A stretch of 64,000 nt of DNA, taken from NCBI GenBank assembly GCA_002686265.1, contig NZBA01000005.1, positions 22,862 to 86,861 of the forward strand, given 5' to 3'. Positions within the stretch are counted from its first letter, which is position 1. Every line of letters starts with the position of its first letter. The notes under the pieces are model-generated. The model had not been told where the DNA came from, made no database searches, and worked only from the letters and a program-made list of their open reading frames with translations. Below are positions 7,113 to 15,417 of the stretch, one piece after another. Source of the DNA: Planctomycetota bacterium (GTDB lineage Bacteria > Planctomycetota > UBA1135 > GCA-002686595). A program made the translations under genes and the position numbers.

Positions 7113-8783
7113 ATGCATTCTTCTCGATTGTCCCTCCGACTCCTCTCCCTCTGCGTCCTCTCCGCCTCCCCCTGCCTGGCTCAGGGCTCCGGCGTTCCCT
7201 TCGAGGGCCTGACTCTCTTCCAGCCCCTCAACTCGACGACCACCTACCTGATCGACAACGGCGGGACGGTGGTCCACACCTGGCCGGGGGTCTACCAGCC
7301 GGGAAACGCGGTCTACCTGCTCGAGAACGACCACCTCCTGCGCACGATCCATGTCCAGGGGAACATCGGCGGCTCGGGCGGCGGTGTTCAGGAGATCACC
7401 TGGGACGGGACCCTCGTCTGGGACTTCCGCTACGCCAACCAGCAGCACCTCCACCACCACGACATCGAGCGCTTGCCCAACGGCAACGTGCTGCTCGTCG
7501 CCTGGGAGAACAAGACGGCAGCCGAGGCCATCGCCCAGGGCCGCAACCCGGCCTGGATCCAGGGGCCGGTCTTTCGGCCCGATCACGTGGTCGAGGTCCA
7601 GCCCACGGGGACGACGACGGGCGCGATCGTCTGGGAGTGGCACGCCTGGGACCATCTGATTCAGGACTTCGACCCGACCAAGAACAACCACGGCGTCGTC
7701 GCCGATCACCCCGAGCTGATCGACGTCAACTTCCCGCCGCAGGTCGCCACGCAGGGCGACTGGCTGCACGTCAACGCCATCGACTACAACGCCGAGCTCG
7801 ATCAGATCGTCCTCAGCTCGCACAACACCGACGAGATCTACATCATCGATCACAGCACCACGACCGCCGAGGCGGCGGGGCACAGCGGCGGAAACAGCGG
7901 GATGGGCGGGGACCTACTCTACCGCTGGGGGAACCCGCGGGCCTACGACGCGGGTACCCCGGCCGACCAGCAGTTCTTCGGGCAGCACGATGCCCAGTGG
8001 ATCGAGGTGGGGCGCCCCGGCGCGGGGAACCTGCTGGTGTTCAACAACGGCCCCGGCCGGCCGGGCGGGCCGTACTCCTCCGTGGACGAGCTGGAGACGC
8101 CGGTGGACGCGGCGGGCACCTACCCGTTGAACGCCGGCGGGACCTTCGACCCTCCCGCGCCGAGCTGGAGCTACGTGGCCCCGAACCCCTCGGATTTCTA
8201 CTCGAGCTTCATCTCCGGTGCCCAGCGCCAGCCCAACGGCAACACGCTGATCTGCAGTGGTGCCCAGGGGTGGTTCTTCGAGGTCACCGACTCAGGAGCG
8301 CTGGTTTGGGAGTACACCAACCCCTTCCCCAACCCCAGTCAGAATCGGGTCTTCCGTGCCCCGCGCTACGCCGTTTGCGAGGCGCCGGCCGCCTTCTGCT
8401 CGACCTCCCCCAACTCCAACGGAGCGGGGGCGCGGATGGGCTTCGAGGGCACGACGAGCGTCACGGCCAACGACCTCGTGCTCGAGGCCACCGCCGCCGC
8501 CGTCGGGATGCCGGGGATCTTCTACTTCGGTCCCGATCAGATCGAGCTGCCCTTCGGCGACGGCTTCCGTTGCATCGGAGGCTCGGTCTTGCGCCTGCCC
8601 GTCGTCGTGACCGATGGCTCGGGCGACGCGAGTTTCGCCCTCGACTTCACCGACCCCGGCCAGGCGGCGAGCGTGATCGCCGGCGGAGACACTTGGAACT
8701 TCCAGTTCTGGTTCCGCGACCCCGCCTTTGGCGGCGCGACCTTCAACCTCTCCGACGCCCTCGAAGTCCCGTTCTGTGACTGA
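7113..8783 (+). CDS. Secreted arylsulfotransferase-like (ASST) β-propeller protein
   Basis: A 556-residue exported protein. The chosen ATG at 7113 gives a clean signal peptide (LSLRLLSLCVLSASPCLAQG, cleavage near residue 23); the longer reading from 6885 adds non-coding-like sequence. The body has the repeated pattern of arylsulfotransferase-family propellers: GGTVVHTW near the N-terminus, HHHDIERLPNGNVLL near 125, GDWLHVNAIDYN near 215, QHDAQWIEVG near 290 and QRQPNGNTLIC near 375, where the His residues match the active-site positions of ASST. The last ~100 residues form an extra β-rich domain ending in WNFQFWFRDP, a style I associate with secreted planctomycete proteins. The enzymatic substrate is unknown. 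Confidence 0.8.
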   Translation: MHSSRLSLRLLSLCVLSASPCLAQGSGVPFEGLTLFQPLNSTTTYLIDNGGTVVHTWPGVYQPGNAVYLLENDHLLRTIHVQGNIGGSGGGVQEITWDGTLVWDFRYANQQHLHHHDIERLPNGNVLLVAWENKTAAEAIAQGRNPAWIQGPVFRPDHVVEVQPTGTTTGAIVWEWHAWDHLIQDFDPTKNNHGVVADHPELIDVNFPPQVATQGDWLHVNAIDYNAELDQIVLSSHNTDEIYIIDHSTTTAEAAGHSGGNSGMGGDLLYRWGNPRAYDAGTPADQQFFGQHDAQWIEVGRPGAGNLLVFNNGPGRPGGPYSSVDELETPVDAAGTYPLNAGGTFDPPAPSWSYVAPNPSDFYSSFISGAQRQPNGNTLICSGAQGWFFEVTDSGALVWEYTNPFPNPSQNRVFRAPRYAVCEAPAAFCSTSPNSNGAGARMGFEGTTSVTANDLVLEATAAAVGMPGIFYFGPDQIELPFGDGFRCIGGSVLRLPVVVTDGSGDASFALDFTDPGQAASVIAGGDTWNFQFWFRDPAFGGATFNLSDALEVPFCD

Positions 8784-8924
8784 CCGGCGCGTGGCCGACG
8801 CACTTCCCGCGAGCGAGCGGGTGTGTGCGGACCACGGCGCGCGAAGGCCCAGGGAGAGGGGGTTGGGGCGGAGGCGTTTTTTCGGCCGCGCTCGCCAGAC
8901 CGGCTTGTCGTATCCTCGCCGCCC

Positions 8925-9623
8925 ATGGGCCCCCGCCGACTGCTCGTCGTCGAAGACGACCAGGACCTGCGCGAGGTCCTCGTGGAGTTTCTGCGGCGCG
9001 AGGGCTACGAAGTCTCCGAGGCCGCCGACGGGGAGGCCGGGCTCGAGGCCGTGCGCGCCGAGCGCCCCGACCTCGTCTGCCTGGATGTGATGATGCCGGG
9101 CCTCGACGGCATCGAGGTCTGCCGGCGCCTGCGCGCGGACGCCGACTTCGCCGACCTGCCGATCCTGATGCTGAGCGCAAAGGGCGACGAGTCCGATGTC
9201 GTCCTGGGGCTGGGCGTCGGCGCGGACGACTACGTCACCAAGCCCGCGCGCCCCAAGGAGCTCCACGCGCGGGTGCGATCGCTGCTGCGGCGCAAGGAGA
9301 CGAGCGGCCGAGCTCCCTCACGCTCGGTCGTGAGGGCGGGGGACTTGGAGGTGGACGAGGAGCGCTTCGAGGTACGCGCCGCGGGCGCTATCGTGCGCCT
9401 GACACCCACCGAGTTTCGCATTCTGCAGATCATGGCGCGCCGGCCGGGGCGGGTCTATCGGCGGGCAGACCTGCTCGAGCTCGCCACGCCCGGCGGCGGG
9501 TTCGTCGAGGAGCGCACGATCGACGTCCACATCCGCGCCATCCGCGCCAAGCTCGGCGAGCGAGCGGACTGGGTCGAGACCGTGCGCGGTATCGGTTACC
9601 GCTTTCGGGACGAGGCGGGATGA
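8925..9623 (+). CDS. phoB: PhoB-like OmpR-family response regulator
   Basis: A 232-residue transcription regulator that should activate the phosphate-starvation genes downstream. The receiver domain (1-~120) has the acidic pair D11/D12, the phosphoacceptor D54 in CLDVMMPG, S84 and K106 in YVTKPARP. The C-terminal winged-helix domain (about 135-230) shows RLTPTEFRIL, the recognition helix region ERTIDVHIRAIRAKLG and the ending VRGIGYRF typical of OmpR/PhoB. The ATG at 8925 is preferred because it begins directly at the receiver fold. It overlaps the kinase gene by ATGA. The pst operon immediately downstream supports PhoB rather than another OmpR-type regulator. Confidence 0.9.
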   Translation: MGPRRLLVVEDDQDLREVLVEFLRREGYEVSEAADGEAGLEAVRAERPDLVCLDVMMPGLDGIEVCRRLRADADFADLPILMLSAKGDESDVVLGLGVGADDYVTKPARPKELHARVRSLLRRKETSGRAPSRSVVRAGDLEVDEERFEVRAAGAIVRLTPTEFRILQIMARRPGRVYRRADLLELATPGGGFVEERTIDVHIRAIRAKLGERADWVETVRGIGYRFRDEAG

Positions 9624-10744
9624 GTTGGGAGTGGGGTGCGCTCCTCTTCCTGGCCGGCTGCGGTGTCGGCTGGGCCGTCCGCTCCGTGCGCCGTGGTGCC
9701 GATCCCGCGTCGATCGTGCGTGCCTTCGAGCACCTGCGGGAGGGCGTCTTGTTGCTCGACGGGCGCGAGCTCGTCGTGTCGATGAACGAGGCCGCCCGCG
9801 GGCTGGTCGGACCCGGTTCCCAGGAGGAAGTCGATCTCCCCGCGGACCTCGAGCGCGTCGTCGGCCGTGAGCTGGCCGCCGCCGTGCGCTCGGTGGGCGA
9901 TGCGACGGCCCGTGATTCGGTCGAGCTCGGCAGCGGCCCCGACGCGCGGACTGTCGCCCTGACCGTCGGACCGTCGGGGCGCGGGAGGCGCTTCGTCCTG
10001 CTGGAGGACCTCTCCGGAATCACGGAGGTGGACCGGCGGCGACGCGACTTCGTCGCCAACGCCTCCCACGAGCTTCAGACCCCGATCGCCGCCCTGATGG
10101 GGATGCTCGAGTTGATGGAGGAATCCGACGGTGACTACCGCAGGGACCTGCAGCGGCGCTCGCTCAAGAAGGCCGAGGCGCTCTCGGTGCTGACCCGCGA
10201 CCTGATGGGCCTGGCGCGCGCCGAGGACCCCCACTGGCAGCCACCGCGCGTTCCGGTGAACCTCGCGCGGGTGTGCGAGGCGGTCGTCGAGCGCCACGCC
10301 GACGCCGCGCGCGAGAGGGAGCTCGAGCTCACCCTCGAGGTCGCCAGAGAGGCCGAGATCATCGGCGATGCGACCAGCGTCGAGACCTGCGTCTCCAATC
10401 TCGTGCAGAACGCGATCACCTTCACCGACAAGGGCTCCGTCGTCGTGCGTCTGCTCCCCGCGGACGGCGGGGGGGCGACGATCGAGGTCGCCGACACCGG
10501 CAGCGGGATCGATCCCGCGATCCTGCCCCGTATCTTCGAGCGCTTCTTCCGCGGAGATCCGGCCCGCAGCCGGGCGGCGGGCGGTTCAGGGCTCGGGCTC
10601 TCGATCGTCCGCAATCTCGTCGGGCGCTTGGGTGGACGGATCGCCGTCTCCAGCCGCTCCGGGCGGGGGACGCGCTTCACGATCGAGCTGCCCGTGGACC
10701 CGACCCGACCGCTGGAGGGCGCCGGACAGGTGCTCGGAGGCTGA
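9620..10744 (+). CDS. phoR: PhoR-like sensor histidine kinase
   Basis: A 374-residue kinase expected to phosphorylate the PhoB-like regulator when phosphate is scarce. It has a single N-terminal membrane helix (residues 5-20), a PAS-like segment (about 32-135), the dimerisation helix with phospho-acceptor H150 in NASHELQTPI, and a HATPase domain with N box LVQNAI, G1 DTGSGID and G2 GGSGLGLSIV. The start ATG overlaps the phoB stop. It has no periplasmic sensor domain, as in other PhoR proteins, so the signal probably arrives through PhoU and the Pst transporter. The gene ends 150 bp before pstS. Confidence 0.9.
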   Translation: MSWEWGALLFLAGCGVGWAVRSVRRGADPASIVRAFEHLREGVLLLDGRELVVSMNEAARGLVGPGSQEEVDLPADLERVVGRELAAAVRSVGDATARDSVELGSGPDARTVALTVGPSGRGRRFVLLEDLSGITEVDRRRRDFVANASHELQTPIAALMGMLELMEESDGDYRRDLQRRSLKKAEALSVLTRDLMGLARAEDPHWQPPRVPVNLARVCEAVVERHADAARERELELTLEVAREAEIIGDATSVETCVSNLVQNAITFTDKGSVVVRLLPADGGGATIEVADTGSGIDPAILPRIFERFFRGDPARSRAAGGSGLGLSIVRNLVGRLGGRIAVSSRSGRGTRFTIELPVDPTRPLEGAGQVLGG

Positions 10745-10769
10745 GCGACACGGCAAGAGCGCACGCCGT

Positions 10770-10787
10770 GTTCACCTTTTCTTCACG
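10770..10787 (+). promoter_or_regulatory. Candidate PHO box before pstS
   Basis: Two direct repeats, GTTCACC (10770-10776) and CTTCACG (10781-10787), are spaced exactly 11 bp apart, one helical turn, which is the architecture of PhoB/PhoP binding sites. The GTTCAC core resembles the actinobacterial PHO-box repeat. A possible -10 element (TATCCT, 10798-10803) follows at about the distance expected when the PHO box replaces the -35. pstS starts 107 bp downstream. Confidence 0.55.
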
Positions 10788-10894
10788 AAGCCAGGTCTAT
10801 CCTTCGGTGAGTGGAGCCCGCCGGCAGCAGGCCCACCTGGGGCCCGCGGGCCCGCCATCCACCCCAATCGGCTCCCAACGAGAGAGCGCAATCG

Positions 10895-11770
10895 ATGAAG
10901 ACCAAGAACCTCTCCATCCTCGCCCTGTTCGCCCTCGCCCCCGCCTGCGGCGGAGGCGTCAACGGCGCCTCGCGCACGGTGATCCAGAACAAGGGTTCCG
11001 ACACCCTGCTCAACGTCGCCCAAGCCTGGGCGGAGGCCTACAGCACAATCAACCCCGACTGCACCGTCGCCGTCTCCGGCGGCGGGTCGGGGACTGGAAT
11101 CTCGGCGATGATCAACGCCACCGTCGACATCGCAAACGCCAGCCGCAAGATGAAGGAGCGCGAGCTCGCGGCCGCGGGTGAGAACGGCGTGACCCCCCAG
11201 GAGTTCGTCGTGGGCTACGACGCCCTTGCGATCTACGTCCATGCGGACAACCCGATCGAGTCGATCACCATGGAGCAACTGGCGCAGGTCTTCGGCGAGG
11301 GCGGCGAGCTCGAGCGCTGGAGCCAGCTGGGAGTGACGATGGCAAGGGCTGCTGACGACGAAATCGTGCGCGTGAGCCGCCAGAACAACTCGGGGACTTT
11401 CATCTACTTCCGCGAGGCCGTCCTGGGCAAGCAGGGCAACTACAAGCTCGGTTCTCTCGATATGCACGGCTCCAAGGACGTCGTCGATCTCGTCGAGAAC
11501 ACCCCCGGTGCCATCGGTTACTCGGGTCTCGCCTACGCGACCGCCCACGTCAAGCTGGTCCCGGTCGTGTCGGCCGAGACCGGTGCGCCGGTCCAGCCCT
11601 CGGTGGACACCGCGGTGGACCGGACCTACCCGATCGCGCGCCCCCTGTTCATGTACACTGCCGGTCGGCCGGAGGGGGCCGTCGGGGAGTACCTGGAGTG
11701 GATCCTCTCCGATGAGGGCCAGCGCATCATCCTAGCCAAGGGATACGCGTCGGTCAGGGCGTTGGAGTAG
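10895..11770 (+). CDS. pstS: Phosphate ABC transporter substrate-binding lipoprotein
   Basis: A 291-residue extracytoplasmic phosphate-binding protein. The N-terminus is a lipoprotein signal with a lipobox-like LAPAC, so Cys19 is probably lipidated. Binding-site motifs of the PstS family follow: NKGSDTLL near residue 33, VSGGGSGTGISAM near 62, IANASRKM near 80, and SRQNNSGTFIYF near 165 with the Arg/Ser-Gly-Thr phosphate contacts. Length is typical. It follows the phoB-phoR pair and is preceded by a candidate PHO box, so it should be induced by phosphate limitation. Confidence 0.93.
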   Translation: MKTKNLSILALFALAPACGGGVNGASRTVIQNKGSDTLLNVAQAWAEAYSTINPDCTVAVSGGGSGTGISAMINATVDIANASRKMKERELAAAGENGVTPQEFVVGYDALAIYVHADNPIESITMEQLAQVFGEGGELERWSQLGVTMARAADDEIVRVSRQNNSGTFIYFREAVLGKQGNYKLGSLDMHGSKDVVDLVENTPGAIGYSGLAYATAHVKLVPVVSAETGAPVQPSVDTAVDRTYPIARPLFMYTAGRPEGAVGEYLEWILSDEGQRIILAKGYASVRALE

Positions 11771-11784
11771 CGGATGGGAAGCTC

Positions 11785-12846
11785 ATGAGCCACTACGAAG
11801 AGCGTCTGGAGCACGACCTGAAGAAGGTCCGCAAGCGTGTGCGCACCATGACCAAGACGGTCGTCGGGGCCGTGCGAGATTCGGTCAAGGCGATCTTGAC
11901 CACGAACACCGAGCTGGCCACGGAGACGATTCTGGGGGACCTCCCGATCAATCGGCAGTCCCGCAAGCTCGACCAGCGCTGCCACCGCTTCATCGCCCAG
12001 CACCTCCCCAGCGCGGGGCACCTGCGCTTCATCTCGGCCGTCCTGCGCCTCTCGAAGACCCTCGAGCGGATCGGCGACTACGCCGAGACCATCTCGCGGG
12101 CGGCGGTGCAGCTCGCCGGGCCGCCGCCGGAGACGGTCGCACGGGACATCGAGATGATGGGGCGCCACGCCGCCCGGACCCTCGAGCGCTCCCTCGAGGC
12201 GTTCGACGAGGGCAACGTCGAGAAGGCACGCGCCACGCGCTCGGTCGTCGGGCAGTACGGCGCGACTTTCGACAAGGTCTTCTCCGACCTAGTCTTGGCG
12301 GGGAAGCGAGACACGGTGAAGATCGAGGATCTGTTCTCGCTCATGGCCGTCCTGAACCGACTGGAGCGAGTGCTACACCAGGCCAAGAACATCTGCGAGC
12401 AGACGATCTTCGCCGTTACCGGCGAGGGCAAGGAGGAGAAGACGTTCGACATCTTGTTCCTCGACGGCCGCAACGCCGGGGCGAGCGTCCTCGCGGAGCA
12501 CTATTGCCGCAAGGCGTACCCGGACAGCGGGACCTTCGAGAGCGCGGGCTGGGCGGCGGAAAACGCCCCCGACCAGGCCTTCGTCGACTTCGGCATCGAG
12601 AAGGGGCTCGACCTGCTCGGCACGAACCCGCGCGCCTTCGGCGGCATGGAGAACCAGGTTTCCGACTACGACCTGATCATCGACCTCGCCGGGGAGGCGA
12701 GGGACCACCTCTCCAGGGTGCCCTTCCACTCCGTGCTGCTGCACTGGCGCCTCGAGGACCGCGGCGACCCTGAGGCGGTCTACAAGCAGCTCGTCCCGCG
12801 AGTTCGTGACTTGATGGCCCTGTTGCGCGGCGAAGACGACGACTGA
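11785..12846 (+). CDS. phoU: PhoU regulator fused to a degenerate low-molecular-weight phosphatase domain
   Basis: A 353-residue protein. Residues 1-~212 form the double helical-bundle PhoU fold, with the metal motif LERIGDYAETI at 93-103 intact and the second copy altered (NRLERVLHQAKNICEQ near 191, His where Asp is usual). Residues ~222-350 resemble a low-molecular-weight protein-tyrosine-phosphatase/arsenate-reductase domain: ILFLDGRNAGAS aligns with the catalytic loop, but Cys is Asp227 and the loop Arg is Ala233, so it should be inactive and may bind phosphate or a phosphoprotein instead. It lies between pstS and pstC rather than at the operon end. Role: linking Pst transport to PhoR signalling (family knowledge); the role of the added domain is inference. 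Confidence 0.88.
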   Translation: MSHYEERLEHDLKKVRKRVRTMTKTVVGAVRDSVKAILTTNTELATETILGDLPINRQSRKLDQRCHRFIAQHLPSAGHLRFISAVLRLSKTLERIGDYAETISRAAVQLAGPPPETVARDIEMMGRHAARTLERSLEAFDEGNVEKARATRSVVGQYGATFDKVFSDLVLAGKRDTVKIEDLFSLMAVLNRLERVLHQAKNICEQTIFAVTGEGKEEKTFDILFLDGRNAGASVLAEHYCRKAYPDSGTFESAGWAAENAPDQAFVDFGIEKGLDLLGTNPRAFGGMENQVSDYDLIIDLAGEARDHLSRVPFHSVLLHWRLEDRGDPEAVYKQLVPRVRDLMALLRGEDDD

Positions 12847-12848
12847 TC

Positions 12849-13772
12849 GTGGCGCGCAAGGAGGGAGGGAGCGCGGGAGGGGACCACCTCGGGCGGGAGT
12901 GGTGGTGGGACAAGATCGCCCAGGCGGTCCTGTTCGGAGGCGGGATCTCGGCCATCGTCTTCGTCATTGCGATCTTCGTCTTCGTCGCGCAGCAAGGCCT
13001 CGGCTTCGCCCTGTTCGACCTGGACCTCGCGACCTTCTTCACCTCCCCGCAGTGGCGGCCGACGAGCGAGCCCGAGCCGATCTTCGGAGCCCTGGCCCTG
13101 ATCGTGGGCACCGCCAGCATCACCGGCCTAGCGATGCTCGTTTCGGTGCCCTTCTCGATTGGCGCCGCGATCTTCATCGGTGAGTTCGCCAGCGGGCGCA
13201 CACGCGAAATCCTGAAGGTGCTCGTGGAACTCCTGGCGGCGATCCCCTCGGTCGTCTGGGGCTTCATCGGGCTGATGGTCATGAGCCCGCTGTTGATGGA
13301 CGTGTTCGACGTCCCCGTGGGCGTCTCGGTCCTCAACGCGGGCCTGATCCTGGGTCTCATGGCGGCGCCGATCATGACCACCATCGCCGAGGACGCCCTC
13401 AAGGCGGTGCCCGACGGGTTCCGTGAGGCCGCGGAGGCGATGGGAGCGACGCGCTGGCAGGTGATCCGCCAGGTCGTGCTGCCGTCCGCCAAGAACGGGC
13501 TCGTCGCGGCCGTGCTCCTCGGCGTCGGGCGCGGCTTCGGCGAGACGATGGCGGTCCTGATGGCCTCGGGACATTCGATCAACATGCCCTCCAGCCCTCT
13601 CGATCCGGTGCGCGCCCTGACGGCCACGATCGCGGCCGAACTGGGCGAGACCGCGCGTGGCTCGGAGCACTATCGGGCGCTGTTCTCGATCGGGATCCTG
13701 CTCTTCGCCGTGACCTTCGTGATCAACCTGCTCGCGGACGTGTTCGTGCGCGGAAGGAGAGCGTCGCGATGA
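12849..13772 (+). CDS. pstC: Phosphate ABC transporter permease PstC
   Basis: A 307-residue inner-membrane permease starting at GTG, 2 bp after phoU. It has six hydrophobic segments and the coupling-helix (EAA) motif EAAEAMGATRWQVIRQVVLP near residue 195, which contacts the ATPase. The segment IPSVVWGFIGL and the large loop between helices 1 and 2 are characteristic of PstC. The stop overlaps the pstA start as ATGA. Confidence 0.93.
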   Translation: MARKEGGSAGGDHLGREWWWDKIAQAVLFGGGISAIVFVIAIFVFVAQQGLGFALFDLDLATFFTSPQWRPTSEPEPIFGALALIVGTASITGLAMLVSVPFSIGAAIFIGEFASGRTREILKVLVELLAAIPSVVWGFIGLMVMSPLLMDVFDVPVGVSVLNAGLILGLMAAPIMTTIAEDALKAVPDGFREAAEAMGATRWQVIRQVVLPSAKNGLVAAVLLGVGRGFGETMAVLMASGHSINMPSSPLDPVRALTATIAAELGETARGSEHYRALFSIGILLFAVTFVINLLADVFVRGRRASR

Positions 13773-14644
13773 GTGCCTTTGGCGCCACCGACCTCGATCT
13801 GAGCAACCGCCGGCGCGAGCGCGCCTTCCGCGGGCTCTTCGGGGCGATGACCGCGCTCCTGATCCTCCCGGTGATCTTGATCCTGGGGATGCTCGTCTGG
13901 AAGGGACACTCTGTCTTCTCGCTCGAGTTCTTCCTCGCCCATCCCCGCAACGGGATGACCGAGGGTGGAATCCTGCCGGCGCTCGTCGGGACCCTCTACC
14001 TCGTCGCCGTGGCCCTGTTCGCTTCGGTCCCCCTCGGCGTCGCCGCGGCCATCTACCTCTCCGAGTACGCTCCCGACAACCTGCTGACGCGCCTGATCAA
14101 CCTCGCGATCATCAACCTCGCCGGTGTCCCCTCCATCGTCCACGCGCTCTTCGGCGTGGGAGCCTTCGTGCTCTTCTTCGACTTCGGGACCAGCATCCTC
14201 GCCGCCAGCCTGACCTTGGCCGTGATGACCCTGCCGGTCGTGATCGTCGCCACGCGCGAGTCACTCCAGGCCGTGCCGCAGGCCTTCCGCGAGGCGAGCT
14301 GGAGTCTGGGCGCGACGCGCTGGCAGACGATCCGCAGGATCGTCCTGCCCAACTCGGTCAGCGGCATCCTGACCGGCGTGATCCTCGAGGTGTCGCGCAC
14401 CGTCGGGGAGACCGCGCCGATCATGTTCACCGGCGCCACCTTCTACGTGGCGTTCCTGCCGATGAGCGTGTTCGACCAGACGATGGCGATGTCCTACCAC
14501 CTCTACACGATCACGACCCAGGTCCCCGGCGTCCCCGAGGCCCTGCCGTTCGCCGTGGCCCTGACGTTGATCGCGATCGTGCTGCTCCTGAACTCGGTCT
14601 CGATCGCGTTTCGGATGGTGCTGCGGGGGAAGAAGAAGTGGTAG
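13769..14644 (+). CDS. pstA: Phosphate ABC transporter permease PstA
   Basis: A 291-residue permease with six hydrophobic segments. The coupling helix reads EASWSLGATRWQTIRRIVLPN near residue 172, and GVPSIVHALFG and GETAPIMFTG match the PstA family. It pairs with PstC to form the phosphate channel. It overlaps pstC by 4 bp and pstB1 by 7 bp, so the three are translated together. Confidence 0.93.
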   Translation: MSAFGATDLDLSNRRRERAFRGLFGAMTALLILPVILILGMLVWKGHSVFSLEFFLAHPRNGMTEGGILPALVGTLYLVAVALFASVPLGVAAAIYLSEYAPDNLLTRLINLAIINLAGVPSIVHALFGVGAFVLFFDFGTSILAASLTLAVMTLPVVIVATRESLQAVPQAFREASWSLGATRWQTIRRIVLPNSVSGILTGVILEVSRTVGETAPIMFTGATFYVAFLPMSVFDQTMAMSYHLYTITTQVPGVPEALPFAVALTLIAIVLLLNSVSIAFRMVLRGKKKW

Positions 14645-15417
14645 AGGTCGAGCGCGACACGGCGGTCAGCAAGCTCGAGGTCGAGGGCTTGACCATCCGC
14701 TACGGGGAGACGGTCGCCCTCAAGGATGTGAGCCTCGACGTGCGCCCCAACGAGATCCTCGGGATCATCGGGCCCGCGAACAGCGGCAAGACCTCGTTCT
14801 TGCGGGCGATCAACCGCATGGACGAGATGACCGACGGCATGCACGTCTCCGGCCGGATCGCCCTCGACGGTACGGACGTCCGGCGCTGGCGAAACGTCTA
14901 CGCGCTGCGGCGGCGGATCGGCGTCGTGTTCCCCCTGCCGGTCGGGCTGCCACTGTCGATCTTCGACAATGTGGCGCTCTCCCCGCGCCTGCGGGGGGTT
15001 CATGATCGCGCCTCGTTGGAGGAGATCGTCGAGCGCTGCCTGACGCGCGCGGCCCTGTGGGACGAGGTCAAGGACCGCCTGCACTCGCTCGGCAGCCTCC
15101 TCTCCGGAGGCCAGCAGCAGCGCCTGACCATCGCCCGCGCCCTCTCTCAGGAGCCCGACCTGCTGCTGCTCGACGAGTTCTCGATCGCCGTCGATCCGGT
15201 CACGACCATGCGCATCGAGGACATCCTCAAGGAGCTGCGCGAGGAGATGACGATCATCCTGGTGACCAACCTCGTGCAGCAGGCGCGGCGTCTGGCCGAC
15301 CGCACGGCTTTCTTCCTCAAGGGCGACCTGGTCGAGGTGGGCCCGACCGAGGACCTCTTCATGCGGCGCGTCCGTGACCGTCGGACGACGGATTACCTGG
15401 AGGGGCGCTTTGGCTGA
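14638..15417 (+). CDS. pstB: Phosphate ABC transporter ATPase PstB-like 1, degenerate Q- and H-loops
   Basis: A 259-residue ATPase subunit starting at GTG 14638. Walker A (GPANSGKT, K51), signature LSGGQQQR (155-162) and Walker B LLLLDE (D179, E180) are present. The Q-loop glutamine is replaced (VVFPLP, Pro99 where VFQ is usual) and the H-loop histidine is Asn211 (ILVTNLVQQ instead of VTHNMQQ). The D-loop is also unusual (IAVDP). Q-loop and H-loop changes should impair hydrolysis at its own Walker site, while its intact signature can complete the site on a partner. The neighbouring PstB2 has the opposite pattern, so the two probably act as a heterodimer. Confidence 0.9.
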   Translation: MVEVERDTAVSKLEVEGLTIRYGETVALKDVSLDVRPNEILGIIGPANSGKTSFLRAINRMDEMTDGMHVSGRIALDGTDVRRWRNVYALRRRIGVVFPLPVGLPLSIFDNVALSPRLRGVHDRASLEEIVERCLTRAALWDEVKDRLHSLGSLLSGGQQQRLTIARALSQEPDLLLLDEFSIAVDPVTTMRIEDILKELREEMTIILVTNLVQQARRLADRTAFFLKGDLVEVGPTEDLFMRRVRDRRTTDYLEGRFG

